Below, piece by piece: positions 59,655 to 64,000 of a stretch of DNA of 64,000 nucleotides. Location of the stretch: NCBI GenBank assembly GCA_016928835.1, contig JAFGJW010000003.1, forward strand, positions 1 through 64,000. The letters run 5' to 3'. This DNA is from Candidatus Woesearchaeota archaeon. GTDB lineage: Archaea > Nanobdellota > Nanobdellia > Woesearchaeales > GW2011-AR15. Within the stretch, counting starts at the first letter, position 1; every line of letters starts with the position of its first letter. The notes below the pieces were generated by a model that saw only the letters and a program-made list of their open reading frames with translations, did not search any database and was not told the DNA's origin. Position numbers and translations under genes: made by a program.

Positions 59655-60323
59655 CTATTTATTCTTTTCTTCTTCCTTTTTATGCTCTGCCTTCTTGGGT
59701 TCCTTTTTCTCTTCTTTTGTTTCCGTTTTTTCTTTCTTTTCCGCTGCCTTTTCTTGTTTTGGCTTTTCGGCAGGCTTTGTTTCTTCTTTCTTTTCTTGTT
59801 TGTCGTGTTTCTTATCTTCTTTTGGTTCTTCTTTTTTCTCTGCTTTCTTCTCTTCCTTATGCTCGTGTTCTTTCTTTTCTTCTTTTACTTCTGCCTTCTT
59901 CTCTTCCTTTGGCTGTGTTTTTTCAGCAGGCTTTTCTTCTGCTGCCTCTGCTTTTTCCTCTCCCAATGGTTTTTTACCGTACTTCAACACTTTCAAGCAG
60001 ACTTGCGTAATATTCTCATGGATAGTATTGCCGCAGACTGTCTTCCTCTTGCGGACACCAGCCTTAACCTTTTTAAGCCCCACGCCCTTGACAAGCAATA
60101 TCTTTTTCCTGACAGGCCCGTCTATATCTCTCCTCATCGGGAAACCGCAGTAATCTGCTCCGCCAGTAATCTCAAACTCATAGCCATGCATATCAAATGA
60201 ATCTCCTTTTATCTTGTCCCCAATCTTTTTTCTTAAAAACTCTCCTGCGTTATCTTCCTGCACAACCTTTTGATAACATTTTCCTGTTTTGGGATCTCCT
60301 ATCACTAATTTAAATTCGACCAT
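59655..60323 (-). CDS. rps6e: 30S ribosomal protein eS6 with a long Lys/Glu tail
   Basis: 222 residues. Residues 1-125 are eS6: FKLVIGDPKTGKCYQKVV, GDKIKGDSFDMHGYEFEITG, GFPMRRDIDGPVRKKILLVK, GVGLKKVKAGVRKRKTVCGN and NITQVCLKVLKYGKKPLG. About 97 residues of Lys/Glu/Ala low complexity follow; archaeal eS6 is usually about 125-130 residues. AGGTGA precedes the ATG. It binds the small-subunit rRNA; the tail is probably disordered. Confidence 0.93.
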   Translation of the reverse strand: MVEFKLVIGDPKTGKCYQKVVQEDNAGEFLRKKIGDKIKGDSFDMHGYEFEITGGADYCGFPMRRDIDGPVRKKILLVKGVGLKKVKAGVRKRKTVCGNTIHENITQVCLKVLKYGKKPLGEEKAEAAEEKPAEKTQPKEEKKAEVKEEKKEHEHKEEKKAEKKEEPKEDKKHDKQEKKEETKPAEKPKQEKAAEKKEKTETKEEKKEPKKAEHKKEEEKNK

Positions 60324-60357
60324 CTCTCATTCACCTTTAATCTTAGTACTTATAGAA

Positions 60358-60570
60358 GCGGTTTAATCTCTTTTAAGAGAAACCCGAGGTCTTCCATAAG
60401 CCTCAGCAAATGTTGTAAAAAAGCAGTTATTTAAAAAGTTTGGCTTTTTATTTGTCTTACTTGATAAAATCTTTTTTAAAATTTAATAATTCAGAAAGGG
60501 GAGCGCCCCTTTCTATCCCCACAGAAGCAGTTAGGGGTAGAAGCGGACAGAGTCCCCTTCTGACTCTTTT
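60358..60570. ncRNA. Structured intergenic region, candidate non-coding RNA(s)
   Basis: The 312-nt gap between rps6e and the first tRNA-Val holds no gene but several strong hairpins. They are GTTT..CTCTT/AAGAG..AAAC (60361-60383), GAGG-CTT/AAG-CCTC (60386-60404), a perfect 9-bp stem AGAAAGGGG/CCCCTTTCT with loop AGCG (60493-60514), CTA-CCCC/GGGG-TAG (60513-60540) and AGAGTC/GACTCT (60549-60567) followed by TTT. A TATA-like TTTTTTAAAATTTAAT precedes the 60493 hairpin. No tRNA, C/D or H/ACA signature is clear and the strand is uncertain, although the trailing T run suggests plus. Confidence 0.35.
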
Positions 60571-60598
60571 CGATTTTTAATTATTTGATTTTTTTCAC

Positions 60599-60610
60599 AA
60601 TATTTATAAA
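60599..60610 (+). promoter_or_regulatory. TATA box of tRNA-Val(GAC)
   Basis: AATATTTATAAA ends 26 nt before the mature 5' end at 60636, the right spacing for an archaeal tRNA promoter. Confidence 0.55.
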
Positions 60611-60635
60611 CTATTCTTAATTTTTCACAAGGTGA

Positions 60636-60791
60636 GGGCTCGTGGTCTAGTGACTCCGTTAGGAGCTAGAAGCTATGATATCGCCTCGACAAGCATAAGC
60701 GCGAAGCGGCGGAGGTCCCCGGTTCGAGAGAGAATTCAGAGATTTCTAAATCCCTAGAGCCTCTGGTTCTCAGGAAGTCCGGGCGGGCCCA
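60636..60791 (+). tRNA. tRNA-Val (GAC) with insertions in D-loop, anticodon loop and T-loop
   Basis: The acceptor stem GGGCTCG (60636-60642) pairs with CGGGCCC (60784-60790), with A as discriminator. The D-stem is GTC/GAT, with a 29-nt D-loop (about 19 nt extra, holding CTCC/GGAG). The anticodon stem TCGCC/GGCGG (60681-60685/60708-60712) encloses a 22-nt loop. With a 15-nt intron at 60692-60706 (canonical 37/38) the loop becomes TCGACAC, anticodon GAC at 60688-60690, though position 33 is then C, not U. The T-stem CCCGG/CCGGG encloses 56 nt, implying a 49-nt insertion after TTCGA. The spliced body closely resembles the neighbouring tRNA-Val(CAC). Confidence 0.75.
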
Positions 60792-60847
60792 TATTTCTTA
60801 ATTCCGATATATTTATATACAGGTATACTATTTTATAATACTATTCA

Positions 60848-61597
60848 ATGCTCGCCGCAAACTCGACAAACCATATATTTAATATTCTCTTTGATAGTGA
60901 TGAGATTACCTGGCAAAGCATAATATTTGACCTTGTAAGAACAGAGCAGATGGATCCGTGGAATGTTGACATTTCTTTGATTTCAAAAAAGTTTCTTGAT
61001 AAGGTTAAGAAGTTCAAGGAGATGGATCTAAGGATATCTGGCAAAGTAATCCTCGCAAGTGCAATTCTCCTCAGAATAAAGTCCAATAAATTGATCGAAG
61101 AGGATATTAATGAGCTTGATGCTCTCATTGCCAGCACTGAGGAAGTCAATGAGCAGGAGTTCTATGATGAATTACTACAATATGAGTCAAATGGTGCGCT
61201 CTTAATAGATGATAAGCCAAAGTTGTATCCAAGAACACCGCAGCCTCGAAAAAGAAAAGTCAGTGTTTTTGATTTGGTCAATGCACTTGAAAAAGCGCTG
61301 GAAGTGCAGAACAGGAGGCAGAGGTATGTTACAGAGGCCCCTGAAGTTCGTATACCGGAAAAGTCAAGGGATATTTCGCTTGTCATAAAAGATGTCCATA
61401 ATAGGATAACCACTTTTTTCAAAACGAAAAAGAGGCTAACATTCCAGTTGTTATTACCTTCACAATCAAAGGAAGACAAAGTCTATACTTTTATTCCTTT
61501 GCTTCACCTGGATCATCAGAGATTAGTTGATTTATTGCAGAAAAAGCATTTAGGTGAGATCGAGATTAAGCTACTGAAAAAAGCCACACTTAGTTAA
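60848..61597 (+). CDS. scpA: ScpA, kleisin subunit of the SMC condensin complex
   Basis: 249 residues. WQSIIFDLVRTEQMDPWNVD then ISLISKKFLDK, and KVILASAILLRIKSNKL at the N-terminal SMC-neck-binding region, with a C-terminal winged helix (VYTFIPLLHLDHQRLVDLLQ), define ScpA. It closes the SMC ring for chromosome organisation. No smc or scpB gene is adjacent. It lies between the two tRNA-Val genes and has TATA TATATTTATAT at about 60809-60819. Confidence 0.85.
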   Translation: MLAANSTNHIFNILFDSDEITWQSIIFDLVRTEQMDPWNVDISLISKKFLDKVKKFKEMDLRISGKVILASAILLRIKSNKLIEEDINELDALIASTEEVNEQEFYDELLQYESNGALLIDDKPKLYPRTPQPRKRKVSVFDLVNALEKALEVQNRRQRYVTEAPEVRIPEKSRDISLVIKDVHNRITTFFKTKKRLTFQLLLPSQSKEDKVYTFIPLLHLDHQRLVDLLQKKHLGEIEIKLLKKATLS

Positions 61598-61630
61598 ATT
61601 AATAAATCATATTTTCTTTCTCAGCATAAT

Positions 61631-61768
61631 GGGCTTGTGGTCTAGCGGCTAAACTAATTTCCGTAAATGACAACACCCTCACACGGTGTAGGTCCCCGGT
61701 TCGAGAGAGAATTCAGAGATTTCTAATTCTCAAGAGCCTCTGGTTTTCAGGAAGTCCGGGCAGGCCCA
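61631..61768 (+). tRNA. tRNA-Val (CAC) with insertions in D-loop and T-loop
   Basis: The acceptor GGGCTTG (61631-61637) pairs with CAGGCCC (61761-61767), discriminator A. The D-stem GTC/GAC encloses a 26-nt D-loop, about 16 nt more than usual. The anticodon stem ACACC/GGTGT (61673-61677/61685-61689) encloses the normal 7-nt loop CTCACAC with anticodon CAC at 61680-61682. The T-stem CCCGG/CCGGG encloses 56 nt, implying a 49-nt insertion in the T-loop that differs at only 4 positions from the one in tRNA-Val(GAC). CCA is not encoded. Confidence 0.85.
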
Positions 61769-61800
61769 TTTAAGAATTCTTAAAAAGAAAAAGAAAAAAA

Positions 61801-62478
61801 TTAAGCTTCAACACATGCTCCATTAACACAAGTAGTCATATTGGTCCATGTACAATCAAACACATCGTCATACCAATCATTTCCTAAGCAATAGTGCTCT
61901 ATTAATATTGAGTCATTAACACAATAGTCTGTGTATTCATACTGTGTCTCATCAAGATAACCTGACACAGTTCCCCGTACATAGATTAGATATCCTCCAT
62001 CTGTATCACTGCAGGAATTTGGGAGTAGACAATAATGATCCACGCATTCTTCCGGTGAAAAGCAATCATTGTTGTCACAGCAATCACCCCAGTAAGCTAC
62101 TCCACTGCAACATACTTGTCCAACTCCTAGACAATCAGCTGCACAATTATCACAGTCCTCTCCTCCTTCGCATATATCATCTCCGCAGTTTGTTTCATCG
62201 TCATCTGTCGGGCCAGAGCAACCAGCGTCATTGTAGTCTACATCATTGTCCCCATCATTATCTGAGCCATCATCACATTCCACTGTTCCGAGTTCGCTAT
62301 TGTCATTTTTATTTGCACAACCAGGGTCAGCTGGCCAGTCAATATAGCTGTCGCCATCATTATCAAACCCGTCGCTGCATGCTTTTTTTGCTCTTGGTGC
62401 TGCAACAACAATTGCCGCTAATATAAGTGCTGCAACAACTAATGCGCTAACTAGTGCTATCTTCGCTTTTTTATCCAT
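61801..62478 (-). CDS. Secreted/anchored Cys- and Asp-rich surface protein
   Basis: 225 residues. The N-terminal helix (IALVSALVVAALILAAIVVA) is a signal or anchor. Two Ca-binding-like repeats follow (CSDGFDNDGDSYIDWPADPG and CDDGSDNDGDNDVDYNDAGC), then a disulfide-rich part: CGDDICEGGEDCDNCAADCL, CCSGVAYWGDCCDNNDC. This style of surface protein is frequent in DPANN archaea. It starts at ATG 62478; upstream is A/T rich. Confidence 0.7.
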   Translation of the reverse strand: MDKKAKIALVSALVVAALILAAIVVAAPRAKKACSDGFDNDGDSYIDWPADPGCANKNDNSELGTVECDDGSDNDGDNDVDYNDAGCSGPTDDDETNCGDDICEGGEDCDNCAADCLGVGQVCCSGVAYWGDCCDNNDCFSPEECVDHYCLLPNSCSDTDGGYLIYVRGTVSGYLDETQYEYTDYCVNDSILIEHYCLGNDWYDDVFDCTWTNMTTCVNGACVEA

Positions 62479-62548
62479 TATACCACCCCATATTCTTCAG
62501 TTAAAAATATGTTTATTATAATTTTGTTTTCAAAATAAGTAACAAAAA

Positions 62549-63100
62549 TTATCTCTTTCCCAGCTTTTTATATGTCAAGTAAATAACCAGAACAAGCTCT
62601 GCCAGGATAATTACTGGTTTGGCATACCTCCCCATGTCACCAAAATATCTTGCTGTGCCTACAAAGATTGTAATGATTCCGCCCAGTAAGAAACCTGAAC
62701 CAACCCATTCATTCAACGGATTTTTGGTATGCAGATTCAACCCGACAAATAATGCGACCAGGCCGCTAATTGAAGAGATAATAAACACAACAAAATTATA
62801 CTTTTCCTGCTCTGTCTCATATCTAAGATAACATGTCTCGCAATATGCATCCACTGGGCAGCCTGCACTGTCATAATGATACGCTATGTTTCCTTCACTG
62901 CAGTTATCAATAAGCTCTTGTGATGGAAATATTTTGCTGCAATTTTTCTCTTCCCCCATTGGAATGATCTTTGGCATATCCCTTCCGCAATAATCCTCAT
63001 AATCTGGCCGTGGATAAAGTGCTTCAATAGTGACATTAACAAAGATTGTAAATAGAACAGCAATTACAAAGATAACTAATACTCTTCTCGCGTCAGCCAT
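62549..63100 (-). CDS. Membrane protein with Cys-rich external loop
   Basis: 183 residues. An N-terminal helix (VLVIFVIAVLFTIFVNVTIE) is followed by an external loop of about 65 residues with eight Cys (YCGRDMPK, KNCSK, DNCSEG, AGCPVDAYCETCYLR), then three helices (VVFIISSISGLVALFVGLNL, FLLGGIITIFVGTA, PVIILAELVLVIYLTY). No family is recognised. The disulfide-rich loop implies oxidising conditions outside the membrane, in line with the surface thioredoxin-fold protein at 15692. Confidence 0.62.
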   Translation of the reverse strand: MADARRVLVIFVIAVLFTIFVNVTIEALYPRPDYEDYCGRDMPKIIPMGEEKNCSKIFPSQELIDNCSEGNIAYHYDSAGCPVDAYCETCYLRYETEQEKYNFVVFIISSISGLVALFVGLNLHTKNPLNEWVGSGFLLGGIITIFVGTARYFGDMGRYAKPVIILAELVLVIYLTYKKLGKR

Positions 63101-63115
63101 AATTCATAACACCTT

Positions 63116-63526
63116 CTATCCTTTTAAAAATTTTTTGTCAAAAGACTTGCATTTTGAGTCCATGCATTTGATGCCCCACACTTTAGTGAGTGGAAAGCAT
63201 TCACATGCTTTCGGCCAGACATCATGGATAGTGCAGGTTGCATAACCCTTTTCAACCTTTAGAAAAGGGCATCGGCCATTAACTTGTTTAATTATCAGAA
63301 ATTTTCCTTTTCTTTCAACAAAATCTTTCCTTTTATAACCTTTTTTTTCAATCCTCCGGATATCGCTTTCCCTTAGCTCAACATAAAAAGATTCGCAGCA
63401 GAGGCCGCATCTAATGCACGCAAATTTCTTATTTCTCAGCAGCAAAGATTTAATCTGCCTCTTATATATAAAGTAGAAAAACAACAATAACACAAAGAGG
63501 TAGCATAGCAACTGAACCAAGTTCAT
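63116..63526 (-). CDS. YkgJ-family CxxCxxCC metal/Fe-S cluster protein, membrane anchored
   Basis: 136 residues. An N-terminal helix (LLCYLFVLLLFFYFIYK) is followed by the YkgJ/UPF0153 domain: CIRCGLCC, GRCPFLKV, CTIHDVWPKACECFP and IKCMDSKC. These cysteines hold a metal or Fe-S cluster. The function of the family is unknown. It lies 15 nt before the membrane protein gene and is probably co-transcribed with it. Confidence 0.78.
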   Translation of the reverse strand: MNLVQLLCYLFVLLLFFYFIYKRQIKSLLLRNKKFACIRCGLCCESFYVELRESDIRRIEKKGYKRKDFVERKGKFLIIKQVNGRCPFLKVEKGYATCTIHDVWPKACECFPLTKVWGIKCMDSKCKSFDKKFLKG

Positions 63527-63613
63527 GCATTATAGTTTGGCTGCTGTCCTTTAATACTTTTTGATTGGCAAAAACAAAAAATATATATTTGGGTTGTAAA
63601 ATAATATAATAAT

Positions 63614-63760
63614 ATGCAGGAAAGTATACTGGTAAAAAATGAGGCATGCCTGTGTTCATCCTGCAAGAAGTCTTCTAGTTGCCCTGACCGGATAGCCAAT
63701 CAAAAGATGGCTGAAAATGGTTTTAAGATAGATATTGTCGAATGTGATGATTATTGTTGA
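63614..63760 (+). CDS. Small Cys-rich protein (48 aa)
   Basis: Read directly: MQESILVKNEACLCSSCKKS, then SCPDRIANQKM and VECDDYC at the end. Seven Cys, including C-x-C-x2-C, suggest a metal or Fe-S site. A/T-rich AAATATATATTTGGG lies upstream. Its last 10 nt overlap the convergent partial gene. Confidence 0.45.
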   Translation: MQESILVKNEACLCSSCKKSSSCPDRIANQKMAENGFKIDIVECDDYC

Positions 63761-64000
63761 GCTAGATATTCCACTGCTTCTAAAGCCATTTTTTGGGATG
63801 CTGGAGTCCTTGGGATAATATATCCTTTTTCAACCAATTGGCCACGGAATTTATCATAGAGATTATAAGCAGCCATCCTGAATTCAGTATTATTTAATAA
63901 TTCATATAATGCAAGAACCGAACATTGCATCAGTATTATATCTGGTTTTGGAGATGCTTTATTACCTGAAACAGTGTAATGTTTTTCTTCTATATAGGGT
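63751..64000 (-). CDS. C-terminal part of an unidentified protein (runs off the right edge)
   Basis: An open frame on the minus strand from base 63999 to the stop at 63751-63753, about 82 residues. It includes KPDIILMQCSVLALYELLNN, FRMAAYNLYDKFRGQLVEKG and a helical end. It reads like a soluble helical protein; no family is recognised and the start lies outside the window. Confidence 0.5.
   Translation of the reverse strand, partial: PYIEEKHYTVSGNKASPKPDIILMQCSVLALYELLNNTEFRMAAYNLYDKFRGQLVEKGYIIPRTPASQKMALEAVEYLAQQ

Noticed and set aside
59601..60200. 199- and 152-residue plus-strand frames opposite rps6e
   Set aside because: Their Phe/Leu/Ser-rich sequence is the complement of the Lys/Glu tail of eS6.
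60636..61768. Dismissing the tRNA-Val genes as pseudogenes because of the long loops
   Set aside because: Acceptor, anticodon and T-stems are intact in both, the T-loop insert is conserved with a pair-preserving change, and removal restores normal lengths. Functional intron-containing genes are more likely, though RNA proof is missing.
1..64000. CRISPR arrays, insertion sequences, rRNA genes
   Set aside because: No regularly spaced short repeats, transposase genes, terminal inverted repeats or rRNA sequences were seen. The only clear repeats are the TPR-gene ends, the T-loop elements and internal protein repeats.

Overview
The window is a gene-dense stretch of an archaeal chromosome. Archaeal markers are ribosomal proteins eS8 and eS6, the Kae1 subunit of KEOPS, Dph6 (diphthamide), class I lysyl-tRNA synthetase, membrane-anchored LonB, Trm-G10, an archaeal MscS, and TATA boxes lying 25-28 nt upstream of start codons (largely leaderless genes). 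The small winged-helix protein at 9112, the Cys-rich secreted proteins near 62 kb, and the many lineage-specific membrane and coiled-coil proteins suggest a DPANN archaeon, most likely Woesearchaeota-like. That placement is an inference; no rRNA is present.

Layout. 0-9 kb: long poorly characterised proteins (a PolB-type exonuclease-like protein, a frameshifted gene, a GH57-like protein, a methyltransferase-like protein) mixed with rps8e and trm-G10. 9-21 kb: regulator, membrane protein, phosphoesterase, dph6-lysS (LysRS with a fused C-terminal tRNA-binding OB domain), a second methyltransferase, a three-domain thioredoxin-fold surface protein, MscS, and a convergent GCS2-ligase/class II amidotransferase pair. 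21-33 kb: a metal and Fe-S island. It holds dtxR-feoA-feoB on the minus strand, then a long plus-strand run: DUF134, Mrp, ferritin-like, DUF5320, NifX-like x2, AhpD, ZIP, thioredoxin, cupin, two MinD-ferredoxin ATPases and others. 34-40 kb: two adjacent giant coiled-coil proteins.

40.5-44.3 kb is the most striking locus. The LonB protease is encoded as two separate halves, each carrying one half of a split intein. A complete, unrelated DUF3795 gene sits between them, and all three genes are joined by 4-nt ATGA overlaps. Protein trans-splicing would be needed to rebuild a 629-residue LonB.

44-50 kb: an ABC exporter, an orphan CheC, and two toxin-antitoxin-like modules (DUF2283/PBECR-like and HEPN/MNT). 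Each module is bracketed by degenerate copies of the 3' end of the adjacent TPR gene. 50.4-57.7 kb: two converging operons of large unknown proteins with one AAA+ ATPase. 57.8-64 kb: kae1, rps6e, scpA, secreted and membrane Cys-rich proteins, a structured non-coding intergenic region, and two tRNA-Val genes carrying nearly identical 49-nt insertions in the T-loop plus further insertions in the D-loop (and, in one, the anticodon loop).
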